From positions 62,001-126,000 of the forward strand of contig CBDCCY010000004.1 in the NCBI GenBank assembly GCA_965215155.1: 64,000 nucleotides of DNA. The letters are read 5' to 3'. The notes below the pieces were generated by a model that did no database searches, had not been told where the DNA came from, and worked only from the letters and a program-made list of their open reading frames with translations. The DNA comes from JAGWAJ01 sp965215155. Its GTDB lineage: Bacteria; Acidobacteriota; Vicinamibacteria; Vicinamibacterales; UBA8438. Below, piece after piece: positions 43,268-53,137 of the stretch (position 1 is the stretch's first letter; every line of letters begins with the position of its first letter). A program made the translations under genes and the position numbers.

Positions 43268-44161
43268 CTACTCGAACGTGACCTCGTACATCGTCGGCCA
43301 GAGCTTGCCGGTGATGTAGAAGCGCTCCGCTCCCGGATCGAACGCGATGCCGTTCAGCACGTCCGCGCGGCGGGCCTCGGCCGGGGTCAGGAGTCCGGAG
43401 GCGTCGATCTGGTGCGTGACGCGCCCGCTCGACGGATCGATGCGGACGAGGTAGTCCGTCTGGTAGACGTTGGCGTAGACGACATCGCCGACGCACTCGA
43501 GCTCGTTGAGCTGCATGAGCGGAAGGCCGCGCAGCGTCACCGCCACCTCGCCCAGCGGCTCGAACGTGCGCGGGTCGCGGAACGTGAGCCGGTTCGAGCC
43601 GTTGCTCATGACCAGACGGCGGCCGTCGTTGCACAGGCCCCACCCGTCGCCCCGGTAGCGGAACGTGTGCCGCCGGTCGAAGCGATCGAGCCCGAAGACG
43701 AACGCCCGCTGCGCCTTCCAGGTCAGCATGATGAGCTGGTCGCCGACGCGCGCGAGGCCTTCGCCGAAGTAGGCCGCCTCGATGTCGACGCGCTGCTCGA
43801 CGGCACCGGTGGCCGGGTCGAGGCGGCGCAGGTCGGAGGTCCCGTACTGGCCGGTGCTCTCGTAGAGCTTGCCGTCCCACCAGAGCAGCCCCTGGGTGTA
43901 GGCGCTCGTGTCGTGCGGCAGGGTGCGATGCACCTTGACCGCGAGCGACCGCAGGACGGAGGCCGACTGCGCGGACGCGGGGGCGCCGGATTCCGGCGAG
44001 CGGAAGGCCCAGCCGACCGCGGCCAGGGCGGCGAGCCCCAGCACCACGCCGACCAGCCACGGGCGCCCGCCGGGGGACGAGGTGCGGCCACGTGCGGCGG
44101 CCGCGGGAGACGACCGGCCGCGCGCCGACGTCCGACGGTTGCTCTGGTTCCTGGCGCGCAC
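43268..44161 (-). CDS. membrane-anchored glutamine cyclotransferase family protein
   Basis: A 297-residue protein with one N-terminal membrane helix (WLVGVVLGLAALAAVGWAF, about 30-48) and a five-bladed propeller of the bacterial/plant glutaminyl cyclase type. Family motifs are visible: HDTSAYTQGLLW, LYESTGQYG, LNELECVGDVVYANVYQTD and DVLNGIAFDP. The enzyme converts N-terminal Gln to pyroglutamate on exported peptides. The GTG start at 44161 has a purine-rich GGGGAGG eight bases upstream. The gene lies between, and opposite to, the paralogues A and B. Confidence 0.85.
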   Translation of the reverse strand: MRARNQSNRRTSARGRSSPAAAARGRTSSPGGRPWLVGVVLGLAALAAVGWAFRSPESGAPASAQSASVLRSLAVKVHRTLPHDTSAYTQGLLWWDGKLYESTGQYGTSDLRRLDPATGAVEQRVDIEAAYFGEGLARVGDQLIMLTWKAQRAFVFGLDRFDRRHTFRYRGDGWGLCNDGRRLVMSNGSNRLTFRDPRTFEPLGEVAVTLRGLPLMQLNELECVGDVVYANVYQTDYLVRIDPSSGRVTHQIDASGLLTPAEARRADVLNGIAFDPGAERFYITGKLWPTMYEVTFE

Positions 44162-44318
44162 GGCCTTCCCCCCTCCCCATTCTGCCACAGGACGGGCGCT
44201 CCTTCGGCGGGCCGGGGCGGGCGGGAACGCTCCCGTCCGGCTGGCGTCGGGATCGGGTTCTGAGGCATAGTGAAACGAGTGCAGAACCGCGAGCGGTGCA
44301 GAACGTGAGGGTAGAGGG

Positions 44319-45647
44319 ATGCCGACCATGCGACGTGCGATCGTGATCGCGACCTTCCTGGCCGTGGCGCTTCCGGTTGCGGCGCTCCCGGCGCCGGCCG
44401 AGGGCGCGGCGGGTGGCGGAGCGCAGTCCGCCGTCGGGCCCGACGCGCGCTGGCTTCCCTGGATGGGTTGCTGGCGGCTCGGGGAGGAGCAGTTCGAGCA
44501 GGCGGCCGACGGGAGCGAGCTTCCCGGCCCGATGTACGTCTGCCTGTCGCCGGTGGCGGAGGGCGCCCGGATGACCGCTCGCGCGGGCGACGAGATCTTC
44601 GTGGACCGCACGCTGGTGGCCGACGGGGTGCGTCGCGAGGTGAGCGACGGCGAGTGCCGCGGCTGGGAACGGCGCGAGTGGTCGGCGGACGGCCGGCGCC
44701 TCTTCACCAGCGCGGAGATCCGCTGCGGCGACGACGACGCGCCGATCGCCCGGTCCGGAATGAGCCTCCTCTCCACCCCGTCGACCTGGGTCGACATTCA
44801 GGTCGTCGAGGTCGAGGGACAGCAGCACCTGGAGATCCGGCGCTACAACCCCGCCCCGCTGGCGGAGACCGGAACCGACGCATCGGCGGTGCGGATCGAC
44901 GACGTCCGTCAGGCCCGGCGAGAGAGCGCCGCGCCGCCCGGCCTGGCCGCGGTGCGCGAGGCGGCCGCGGCCGCGGACCCGCGGGTGGTGGAGGCGATGC
45001 TCACCGAGACCGAGCCGCGCCTGCAGATCGACCGCGACACGCTCGTGGAGCTCGACGACGCGGGCATCGACTCCGGCGTCATCGATCTGCTGGTCGCCCT
45101 CGCCTACCCGCAGCGCTTCGTCGTCGAACGGCGGCGCAGCGGCAGCTCCGGGGGCGGCTGGAGCAGCACGGGCGGCGGCTTCGCCTACGATCCGTTCTCG
45201 TACGGCGCCGCGTACCCGTACTACATGACTCCGTTCGGGTACTACGGCTACATGCGCTACGGCGGCCTCTACGGGGCCTACTCGCCGTACTACGGGAGTC
45301 CCTTCTACGGCGGCGGCGGGTACCCCTTCATCGAGCTCGGCGGTGACCAGGCGCCCCGCGGCGGTGCCGTCAAGGGCCTCGGTTACACGAGGGTCCGCGA
45401 GCGGACCGCGGTGGAGAACCTCGGCGCCGCGGTGCCGACGGGCGGCGCGACGGGCGGCTCGTCGACGGCGCGGCGGCGTGGCGGGGGCAGCACGCCCACC
45501 GTCGGGTCGTCGTCCGGCGGCGGCGGAGCCACGCGGGGCGGCTACCGCGGGCGTTCCGGCGGTGGGTCGAGCGGCGCATCGAGCGGCGCCCCCCGTGGCG
45601 GCTCGTCGTCATCCGGCGGCGGACGGTCCGCTGTCCCGCGCCGGTAG
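44319..45647 (+). CDS. secreted family protein 'B' (intact paralogue of the interrupted gene A)
   Basis: A 442-residue protein with a signal peptide (AIVIATFLAVALPVAALPAPAEG). A conserved N-terminal domain (about 30-200) has ARWLPWMGCW, ECRGWERREWSADGRRLFT and STPSTWVDIQV, with four conserved Cys. A helical segment ending IDRDTLVELDDAG follows. The C-terminal 170 residues are Gly/Ser/Tyr-rich, with the block GGAVKGLGYTRVRERTAVE. Function is unknown; the composition suggests a surface-exposed or cell-wall-associated protein. Two ATGs (44319, 44328) fit the ribosome site. A strong hairpin follows the stop. Confidence 0.8.
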   Translation: MPTMRRAIVIATFLAVALPVAALPAPAEGAAGGGAQSAVGPDARWLPWMGCWRLGEEQFEQAADGSELPGPMYVCLSPVAEGARMTARAGDEIFVDRTLVADGVRREVSDGECRGWERREWSADGRRLFTSAEIRCGDDDAPIARSGMSLLSTPSTWVDIQVVEVEGQQHLEIRRYNPAPLAETGTDASAVRIDDVRQARRESAAPPGLAAVREAAAAADPRVVEAMLTETEPRLQIDRDTLVELDDAGIDSGVIDLLVALAYPQRFVVERRRSGSSGGGWSSTGGGFAYDPFSYGAAYPYYMTPFGYYGYMRYGGLYGAYSPYYGSPFYGGGGYPFIELGGDQAPRGGAVKGLGYTRVRERTAVENLGAAVPTGGATGGSSTARRRGGGSTPTVGSSSGGGGATRGGYRGRSGGGSSGASSGAPRGGSSSSGGGRSAVPRR

Positions 45648-45660
45648 GCACCTCAGCCGG

Positions 45661-45698
45661 CAGGAGCCTGCCGCCCCCGCGGGAGGCGCAGGCTCCTG
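45661..45698. terminator. hairpin between convergent genes
   Basis: CAGGAGCCTGC (45661-45671) pairs with GCAGGCTCCTG (45688-45698) around a GC-rich 16-base loop. It lies 14 bases after the stop of gene B and 58 bases after the stop of the AddA-like gene on the other strand, so it may serve both. Confidence 0.7.
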
Positions 45699-45756
45699 CT
45701 TCTGCCGGCGCCAGGGCGCGCCGTGCGGGAGCGCCGGCGACGCCGGGCCGCGCGCG

Positions 45757-48700
45757 TCACACGCGCATCAGCACGGCCTCGGCCGGCTCGCCGGTCGCCC
45801 GCGCGATGATCGCCGCGTAGAGCGCCACCTGCCGCCGGTACGCGCGGGCCGCTTCGCCGGTTTCCCCGACCTCGCGATCGGTCTTGTAGTCGACCACCGT
45901 CCAGACGCCGTCCTCGCGGAACGCGACGTCGACGTTCCCCTCGACGAGACGTCCGTCTTCCGCCCGCATGCTCACCGGCGCCTCCCGCCGGCACTCCCCG
46001 CGCCGCGCCGCCTCCCGCGCCCGCGCGAGCAGCGGATGCTCCAGCACTCGGGCGGCCACGCGGGCCGCGGCGGCGACCTCCTCGTCGGTTGCCCCCAGGA
46101 TGCGGCCGTGCAGGCGGGCGATCTCGGCCACCGACGCCGAGTCGGGAGCCCCGCTCCGCGCGGCGCCGGAACGCGGCTCCGCCGTCTCGCGGAGCGGAGC
46201 GTCGGCCAGCACCGCGTGAACCAGGGAACCGAAGCGCGGGCCCTCCGGCCGGGCGGGGTCGCGCGGCAGCTCGACGAGGGTGACCGCGGGCGCCGGGGAC
46301 GGCGCTCGGGGAGGGTCTTCATCGCCCGGCCCGACCGGCGCCTCGCGCGCCTGCTCCGTTGCCGTCGCAACCACCAGGCTCGGCCGAGCCCCCTTGGCCA
46401 CCGTCTCCCCGTGCCGCCGCAGCCAGGCGCGGTGCCGCTGCAGGTCCCTCTCCACCTGCTCGCCGGACGCATCCTTCGACAAGAGGTCCTCGCGCCGGAT
46501 GCCGACCGCCGCGTCGACGTCGAGCTGCAGCAGTCCGGGATCCCACCAGACGACGGAGTGTCCGGCGGGGACCGGCGGCGCCGCGGAGGCGGAGGCGCCG
46601 GGGAAAGGCACGACACGTCCCGCGCTTCCGCCCTCCGCCGCGCGCGCGCCGCCGAAGTCGTGTCGTCCCGGCGCCACGTTGCTCTCGAAGTCGGGTTCGT
46701 CGTGCGGCCGTTCGAGCACGGAGTCGCGCCCGAACGCGGGACACGCGGGCGCCGGCTCCGGATGGCGCCGGCGGTCGAGCTGCGGGTACAGCGACGCGTA
46801 CAGGGGACTCGCCCAAGCGCCCTGCAGCGGATGACGGCGCTTCCCGCCATCGCTCGACGGGGCGCGCCGCCCGGCCGCGGCCGTCCAGTCCTCCATCTGC
46901 GGGGCGTCGCCTTCCGCGGCCACCACCAGCAGGTCGCGGGCGCGGGTGGCGGCGACGTAGGCGAGTCGAATGCCCTCCTCGCGGTCGCGCTCAATCTCCT
47001 CCGCCTCGTGGTCGAGGAGGTCGAGCGGTGCCCACCCCCCCAGCCGGAGCGCGCAGACGCCCCGCGCGGAATCGATGAAGCGGCTGGCCGTGGCCCGGTG
47101 CAGTCTCGAAGTCGGGTCGGCGAGGATCACCACGGGGAACTCGAGCCCCTTGGCCCCGTGCACGGTCATGATGCGGACGCCGTCGCTCCCCTGCTCGAGG
47201 ATCGGCGCCTCCCCCGCCTGCCCCTCGGCCGCCTCGTCGCGGAGCTCCTCCACGAATCCGCGGAACGACAGGCCGCCGCCCTGCTCGTAGCGCCGCGCCA
47301 TCTCCCCGAGCTGCAGCACGTTGGCGAGCACCTGCTCGCCCGCCCGGCGCATCACGAAGCCCGCGTGCGCCCGCGTCTCCTCGAGCAACTGCCCGATCGT
47401 GCGCGCAATCGGGACCTCGTTGCGTCCGACGTGCAGGCGGCGCAGCAGCTCCAGCGCATCGGCGACCGGCAGGAAGCGGTCCGCGCCGTCGATCTCGCCC
47501 GCCGCGAGCCCGCGCGGCACGCGGAACGGATGGAAGCGGCCGAAGCGGTGGCGGTAGGCGAGCAGCGTCTCGTCATCCACGGCAAACAGCGTCCCGCGGA
47601 GCGTCGCGAAGACCGACAACTCGTCGTCCGGCCACTCGATGGCCGTCAGCACCGCGCGCATCGCGGCCACCTCCTCGCGCTCGTGGAACGAGCGTCCCCC
47701 GACCAGGAGATGGCGCAGCCCGCGGGCCTCGAGCGCGTCGACATAACCGCGTGTGACGTCGCTGCCCCAGGCGTAGAAGCGCCGGAACAGGAGCGCAACG
47801 TGCCGCGCCTCGATGGGCACGCGCACGGTCTCGTGCCCGCCCGGCGACGGACGCGCCCGGCGCTCGGTGACCGTCCAGCCGCTGTCGCACACGAGCCACG
47901 CGACGAACGCCCCCACCGCGTCCGGGAGCGATGCCTCGATCGCCCGGCCCGTGGGACGCCCCCAGGGCCCGTAGGGGCGAGGCACCGGCAACGCCACCAC
48001 CGCCGGCTGCTGCGGGTCGTCCGCACGGTGCGCCGCCAGAGGCACGTAGCCGGGGAGCCCCGGGGCGCCGCCAGCCGCCGCGCCGCCAGGCGCGCCCGCC
48101 ACGCCGCCGCCAGCCGCGCCCGCCGCGCCGCCGCCAGCCGCTCCCGCCGCGCCGCCGGCCGCCGCGCCGCCGCCAGCCGCTCCCGCGGCGCCGTTGTCCC
48201 CGTCGTTGCCGGCGCCCACCGGCGTCCCCATCAGGGGCGCGAAGGCATGGTTGACGAAGCGCTGGATTGCAGGGACGGCGCGGAAGCTCGTGGTGAGGGC
48301 CAGGTGCGTCACGCCCTGCCGCGCGAGCTGCGCCGTCACCTGCCGGTAGACCCCGACATCCGCCCGGCGAAAGCGATAGATGGACTGCTTCGGATCGCCG
48401 ACGATGAAGAGCTTCCCGGGAGCCGGGACCACCCGGCGCCAGTCGCGCTCGGCAGCGTCCCCGGCCGCCAGCAGCAGCAGGATCTCGGCCTGCAGCGGAT
48501 CGGTGTCCTGGAACTCGTCCACGAAGACGCGCGCGTAGCGCCGCTGAGCGCCGGCGCGCACGTCGGCGTGGCCGCGGATCAGGTCTCGCGCCCGGAGCAG
48601 CAGGTCGACGAAGTCGAGGCGCCCGGCTTCGGTCTTCGACCGCTCGTAGCGCGCGATCGGAACCCGGAGCTCTTCCCGGAGCAACGCGGCGAGATCGGCG

Positions 48701-49683
48701 TTCGCCACCGCCTGAAAGCGCTCGAGCACGGAGACGATGCCCTCGTGCTGCTCGAGGACCTGCGCGCGGGGCAGGTCTTCCCCGTACTCGGAGCCGAACC
48801 CCTTGCGCGGCCGCCCGAACTTGCGGTGCGCGGCCAGCTCCACGAGCTGCGCCTCGACGAAGTCGTAGTCCCGCCGCGACCGAACGGCGTCCGACTCCCG
48901 GATCGAGCGCGCCACCGCGCGCGCCGGCTGCGTGTCGAGGAAGAGGCCGTCGTTGCGCCGGTTGGTCGCCCGCTCCGTCCGGGCGGCGAAGCGCATCAGG
49001 TGCTCGACCACCTCGTCGATGGTCGCCTCGCGGCGGAAGTCCGCCTCCCGGCGCCAGGGCCGCTCGAAGTCCCTCCACTCCGCCAGCTCCCAGGCAGCGC
49101 GCCGCAGGCGCCCGGTCGGCCCGTCGTCGCCGGCCGGCGGCTCGCCGAACGCGGGCCGCCGATAGCGGCGCCGGAGCGCGCGGCGCACGCCGGGCGGCGG
49201 GTCGTCCAGCGCCTCCTGCAGCCAGCCGTCGAACACGTGCCGGAACTGGCGCTGCGCGCCGCGGTCGTCGAGCACCTCGAAGCGCGGGTCGACCCCGGCC
49301 TCCACCGGCCGTTCCCGCAGCAGGTCGGCGCAGAACGCGTGGATGGTGCTGACCTGCGCCTCCTCAAGGTGGGCGATGGCCTCGTCGAGACACCGCTGGC
49401 GCTTCGCGGCGCCGGGGCCGGCCCCCTCCGCGCCGGTCCGCCGCCGGGCCTGCTCCAGCGCCCCGCGGAGACGCAGCTTCAGCTCCCCCGCCGCCTTCTC
49501 CGTGAAGGTGACGGCCAGGATCCCGTCGACGGCGGCGCGCCCGGCCGCGAGCACCTCGACGATGCGCTCCACCAGGACGCTGGTCTTCCCCGTACCGGCG
49601 GCCGCCTCGACGACGATCGACTCGTCGAGCGCCGTCCGTATCCGCCGGCGGGCCTCCGCGTCGGCCAGGGGCGGCACGCTCAT
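45757..49683 (-). CDS. AddA-like UvrD-type helicase/nuclease
   Basis: A 1,308-residue subunit of a RecBCD-type double-strand-break resection enzyme. Helicase motifs: AAAGTGKT (about 26-33), TFTEKAAGELK, DEFQDTDPLQ (about 389), GDPKQSIYRFRR (about 430), TTSFR, MTVHGAKGLEFP (about 845) and VAATRARDLL. A PD-(D/E)XK nuclease closes the protein: EGNVDVAF, VVDYKTDRE (about 1265) and RQVALY. A low-complexity Gly/Ala insertion (about 486-541) interrupts the helicase. The ATG at 49683 is ten bases after the AddB-like stop, so the pair is co-transcribed. Confidence 0.88.
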   Translation of the reverse strand: MSVPPLADAEARRRIRTALDESIVVEAAAGTGKTSVLVERIVEVLAAGRAAVDGILAVTFTEKAAGELKLRLRGALEQARRRTGAEGAGPGAAKRQRCLDEAIAHLEEAQVSTIHAFCADLLRERPVEAGVDPRFEVLDDRGAQRQFRHVFDGWLQEALDDPPPGVRRALRRRYRRPAFGEPPAGDDGPTGRLRRAAWELAEWRDFERPWRREADFRREATIDEVVEHLMRFAARTERATNRRNDGLFLDTQPARAVARSIRESDAVRSRRDYDFVEAQLVELAAHRKFGRPRKGFGSEYGEDLPRAQVLEQHEGIVSVLERFQAVANADLAALLREELRVPIARYERSKTEAGRLDFVDLLLRARDLIRGHADVRAGAQRRYARVFVDEFQDTDPLQAEILLLLAAGDAAERDWRRVVPAPGKLFIVGDPKQSIYRFRRADVGVYRQVTAQLARQGVTHLALTTSFRAVPAIQRFVNHAFAPLMGTPVGAGNDGDNGAAGAAGGGAAAGGAAGAAGGGAAGAAGGGVAGAPGGAAAGGAPGLPGYVPLAAHRADDPQQPAVVALPVPRPYGPWGRPTGRAIEASLPDAVGAFVAWLVCDSGWTVTERRARPSPGGHETVRVPIEARHVALLFRRFYAWGSDVTRGYVDALEARGLRHLLVGGRSFHEREEVAAMRAVLTAIEWPDDELSVFATLRGTLFAVDDETLLAYRHRFGRFHPFRVPRGLAAGEIDGADRFLPVADALELLRRLHVGRNEVPIARTIGQLLEETRAHAGFVMRRAGEQVLANVLQLGEMARRYEQGGGLSFRGFVEELRDEAAEGQAGEAPILEQGSDGVRIMTVHGAKGLEFPVVILADPTSRLHRATASRFIDSARGVCALRLGGWAPLDLLDHEAEEIERDREEGIRLAYVAATRARDLLVVAAEGDAPQMEDWTAAAGRRAPSSDGGKRRHPLQGAWASPLYASLYPQLDRRRHPEPAPACPAFGRDSVLERPHDEPDFESNVAPGRHDFGGARAAEGGSAGRVVPFPGASASAAPPVPAGHSVVWWDPGLLQLDVDAAVGIRREDLLSKDASGEQVERDLQRHRAWLRRHGETVAKGARPSLVVATATEQAREAPVGPGDEDPPRAPSPAPAVTLVELPRDPARPEGPRFGSLVHAVLADAPLRETAEPRSGAARSGAPDSASVAEIARLHGRILGATDEEVAAAARVAARVLEHPLLARAREAARRGECRREAPVSMRAEDGRLVEGNVDVAFREDGVWTVVDYKTDREVGETGEAARAYRRQVALYAAIIARATGEPAEAVLMRV

Positions 49684-49693
49684 CGTCGCGCTC

Positions 49694-52600
49694 TCATCGC
49701 AGATCCCGCAGACCGAGCAGGTCCTGGAGCGGCGCCTTGTCCTTGCGCAGCGCACGCCACTCCGCACCCGGCCCGCACACCGCCTGGAAGTCGCACCACC
49801 GGCACGCGCGCTCCCGGGGCGCCGGCAGCAGGGTGCCGGCCTCGATCGCCCGGTCGATGATCTCCAGCACCTCGACGCCGCGGCGGCGCTCGTCCTCGCC
49901 GAGGGCCACGACGCGCTGCTCGTAGCGTCCGGTCGCCGTGCAGAAGAACAGCCGCGCCTCGTCGACGGGACGCCCGGAGACCGCCTCCACGGCCAGACCG
50001 TAGAGGACCGGCTGCAGCGTCTCGCCGCCGCCGACGACCATGCCGGGGCGGGTGCGGTTCCCGCCGGTCTTGTGGTCCGTCACGCGCAGCTCGCCGCGGT
50101 CGGTCGGCCCGGTCCGGGCCTCGACGAGGTCCACCCTCCCGCGCAGGCGCCAGCGCCCGTCGATGGCCGGCGGGTCCGGCGCGCAGTCCGGATTCCACCC
50201 GGCATCGGTCACCGGAGGCGACGGTTGCGCCCCCTCCGCCCCGGGCGCATTCGAGTCCTCGCGCGGGCCGAGGCCGAAGGGGAACTCCGCGTCGATCGGC
50301 GTCCACTCGCCGCCCTCGTTGGCCACGTGGCGCAGCCACCCCTTCAGGTCGGCGCGCATCGACTCGACCTCGTCCTGCCAGATCCCCGGGATGGCGGGAG
50401 CGAGCCGTTCCTCGTAGTCGGCCGCGGCGCGATCGAGCACCGCGTCGCAGACCCCGTCGGCCACGGCGATGTCCGGCTCGGTCAACGGCAGCGCCTGTCG
50501 CTCCCGGAGTTCCCCGAAGACCTCGTGCTGCACGTCGTGGAACAGGCTGCCGCGCGTCAGCGGGTCCATGCGCTCCAGGGGCGGCTCGACCTCCTCGCGC
50601 GGGTGCAGGCGGTGGACGGCGGACAGCAGGAACTGGTAGGGGCAGGCGGCGAAGCGCTGCAGCGCGGAGGCGGAGTACGGTCTGGCGTTCAGCCGGTGCT
50701 CGGCGAGGACCGCTTTCGCCTCGTCGCCCGGGGCGTACAGCCCGTCGGACTTCGACCAGGGGCGCTTCCAGCGCACCCAGCGCGCGGCAAGGGTGCGGCG
50801 AAGGGCCGGATGGAGTCGGAACAGGTAGCGCGCCCGTCCCGTGGGCGGCTCCTCGCCGGTCGCGCGCAGCAGCTCGTGGAGGACGGCCAGGTCGTGCTCG
50901 GACGGGTCGATGGCGTGCGCCGGATCCGCCGGGGCCGGCCACGCCAGACGCGCCTCGACGTCGCGGAAGGCGTCCCGCTCGATCTGCTGGAAGTCGGGAA
51001 CGCGTCCCGTCAGCGCCCGCTCGACGTCCAGCGCGTAGAAGGACGGCACGCGCGGGCGGGCGGAGCCCACCTCGAGGCGTGGATAGGAGAGAAGGACGCG
51101 CTCCGTGGCGGCGCCGAGGGCCAGGCGCAGCAGCAGCTTCTCCTGCGTGTTGCGATCGGGCCGGGTCGCCAGTCCGAGACGCGGCGTACCCTGATTCGGC
51201 GCACCGAGCTGGACCCGAAGGTCATCGAGGAGCAGCGGATCCTGCCGCTGCCGCTGGGGGAAGACGTGCTCGGCGAGCCCCGGGACGCAGACCACGGCGA
51301 AGCGGCGGCCGCGCGCCTCGTCCGGGCCGCCGACGAACACCTGCCCGAAGCGGCGCCCCGTCTGCTCGGCGGTCAGCTCGGTCAACTGCTCCTGGAGCAC
51401 GTCGCGGACGTCGGCGAGGCCCACCGGGCCGACCGCCGCCATCGGACGCAGGTCGGCCAGCACGGCCAGCACGCGATCGGGCACGGCAAGCACCGTCGGC
51501 GCCAGCGCCTCCAGCCGATCGAGCCACTCGCCCCAGGGCGCCGCCTCCGGAAACGCGGAGAGGCGGGTGATGACCGGAAGCGCGAAACGGCGCAGATGCT
51601 CCAGGTTCGCGAGGTCGAGCTCCAGCCGCGCCGCGCGCGGCGACTCCGGCTCCTCGGCCCGCAGCGCCGCCACCTTCAGGGCCAGCTCGCGGGCCAGACC
51701 GTCGAGCCGCCGCTCCCACCGATCCCGGCCGCCCACGACCGCCGACTCGACCAGCAGCCGCTCCCAGCGGAACGGCGCGCGCAGGGTCCCCTCGAGAACC
51801 GGCCGGTCGTCGCTGTCCGGCGGCGGATCGGCCGCGGCGCCCGCGGCCGGCGGGGACGACGGCAGGTCGAAGAGCGACGGCTGGGCGGGGGCCGGGACGA
51901 GGTCGGGGGCGCTGTCGGGGGGCACCCAGCGGCCCCGGTCCGCGGGCGGGCCTCCGCCGGCGGCGGGTTGCGGCACCTGGCCCAGGGAGAGGTACTCGGA
52001 GAACCGCCGGGCCGACAGACGCTCCGCCGCGCAGGCCAGCAGCGCCAGGAAGGCGCGGCCGGCCGGATGGGGCACGCGCGTGCCTCTCGCGAACCACGCC
52101 GGGATCCGGGCTCGGCTAAGCGCCGTCTCCAGGAGGCGAGTGTAGCCGCCGGGGGACCGCACCAGCACCGCCATCTGATCGAAACGCACGCCGCGCGTCG
52201 CCTCCTCCGCCAGGACGCGGGCGATCTCGACCGCCTCGCGGCTCTCGCCCGGCGCCGAGAAGAAGCGGACGACCGGGGGCTCCGCGGCAACGGCCTCACG
52301 CGGCGGCGGATCGTCGGGCGCAAAGAGGAAGTGCTGCACGCGAGACAGCGGCCCGTCCGCCGGCGGGGGGCCGGCGTCTCCCGAGCCGACGTCCTCGACG
52401 GCGCCCGGCAGGCGCCGGAGCGCCGCGAGCGTCCGCTCGTCGCCCGCCGGCACCGTGGCGAGCACGGAGGAGGCTCGCCCGACGAGCGCCGCCACGAGAT
52501 CGAACGTCGCGTCGTGGGTCACCGCCACGTCGAGCAGCACGAGGGCGCCGTCGAGGGGAGCGCCCGCACCGCCCGCGCCGCCGGTGCGGGCGAGCCGGGC

Positions 52601-53134
52601 CGCCGCCCGGTACAGCGCCGCGCCGTCGACCAGACGCTCGTCGTCGAGCAGGCGCGCGTAGCGCTGGGCCAGCCGGGCGACGTCCGGACCGCTGCCGACG
52701 AGATCCGCGGCGGCCGCGGCGTCGCAGTCGGCCCGGCGGAGGTCGCCCAGCGTCGCCGCGAGCACGCGGCCGAAGGAGCGGAAGCCCGCGATGGGCCCGA
52801 GGTAGTCGAGGGCCCGGTGCTGCCGCTCGAGGAACGCGGCGTGCTTCGCGACCGCTTCCGACGCCAACCGCGTGGCCGGCGCCAGCCCCCGCCGCGCCAG
52901 GTCGGGTGCCGCGAGGCGCGCGGCGAGCTGCCGCAGGCTGAATCGATGGAGCCCGAAGGTGGCCCCGGCCGCCCGGGCGACCTCGCGCGCGAGATCGTCG
53001 GCGGCGTCGAGGGACTCGCCCACAACCACCGCCTCCCCGCCCGCGAGGCCTCGCCGCAGGGCGGCCCCGGCGGCGGCGATGCGGACGGCCGCCGCCGGGG
53101 AGGTCAGGAGCGTGACGCGGCCGGGCGGACGCAA
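49694..53134 (-). CDS. AddB-like nuclease with iron-sulfur staple
   Basis: A 1,146-residue partner of the AddA-like protein. The N-terminal region is a degenerate helicase-like fold. The C-terminal nuclease has RGRVDLVE and VTDHKTGG (about 1020) plus LQPVLYGLAVE. Cysteines of the staple appear in RFAACPYQF (about 830) and CRWCDFQAVC (about 1110-1118), as in AddB 4Fe-4S clusters. The start is uncertain: TTG at 53134 follows the small zinc-ribbon gene after three bases but lacks a clear ribosome site. A Walker A motif is not evident, consistent with AddB proteins whose helicase function is lost. Confidence 0.83.
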   Translation of the reverse strand: MRPPGRVTLLTSPAAAVRIAAAGAALRRGLAGGEAVVVGESLDAADDLAREVARAAGATFGLHRFSLRQLAARLAAPDLARRGLAPATRLASEAVAKHAAFLERQHRALDYLGPIAGFRSFGRVLAATLGDLRRADCDAAAAADLVGSGPDVARLAQRYARLLDDERLVDGAALYRAAARLARTGGAGGAGAPLDGALVLLDVAVTHDATFDLVAALVGRASSVLATVPAGDERTLAALRRLPGAVEDVGSGDAGPPPADGPLSRVQHFLFAPDDPPPREAVAAEPPVVRFFSAPGESREAVEIARVLAEEATRGVRFDQMAVLVRSPGGYTRLLETALSRARIPAWFARGTRVPHPAGRAFLALLACAAERLSARRFSEYLSLGQVPQPAAGGGPPADRGRWVPPDSAPDLVPAPAQPSLFDLPSSPPAAGAAADPPPDSDDRPVLEGTLRAPFRWERLLVESAVVGGRDRWERRLDGLARELALKVAALRAEEPESPRAARLELDLANLEHLRRFALPVITRLSAFPEAAPWGEWLDRLEALAPTVLAVPDRVLAVLADLRPMAAVGPVGLADVRDVLQEQLTELTAEQTGRRFGQVFVGGPDEARGRRFAVVCVPGLAEHVFPQRQRQDPLLLDDLRVQLGAPNQGTPRLGLATRPDRNTQEKLLLRLALGAATERVLLSYPRLEVGSARPRVPSFYALDVERALTGRVPDFQQIERDAFRDVEARLAWPAPADPAHAIDPSEHDLAVLHELLRATGEEPPTGRARYLFRLHPALRRTLAARWVRWKRPWSKSDGLYAPGDEAKAVLAEHRLNARPYSASALQRFAACPYQFLLSAVHRLHPREEVEPPLERMDPLTRGSLFHDVQHEVFGELRERQALPLTEPDIAVADGVCDAVLDRAAADYEERLAPAIPGIWQDEVESMRADLKGWLRHVANEGGEWTPIDAEFPFGLGPREDSNAPGAEGAQPSPPVTDAGWNPDCAPDPPAIDGRWRLRGRVDLVEARTGPTDRGELRVTDHKTGGNRTRPGMVVGGGETLQPVLYGLAVEAVSGRPVDEARLFFCTATGRYEQRVVALGEDERRRGVEVLEIIDRAIEAGTLLPAPRERACRWCDFQAVCGPGAEWRALRKDKAPLQDLLGLRDLR

Positions 53135-53137
53135 GGG

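Noticed and set aside
44279..44305. Direct repeat GTGCAGAAC upstream of gene B
   Set aside because: Two nine-base copies 16 bases apart may be an operator, but there is no supporting context and short repeats are expected in this composition.
47931..48254. Possible CRISPR-like or tandem repeat from GCCGCC periodicity
   Set aside because: The periodicity comes from Gly/Ala codons of the AddA-like insertion; there are no spacers or constant repeat units.
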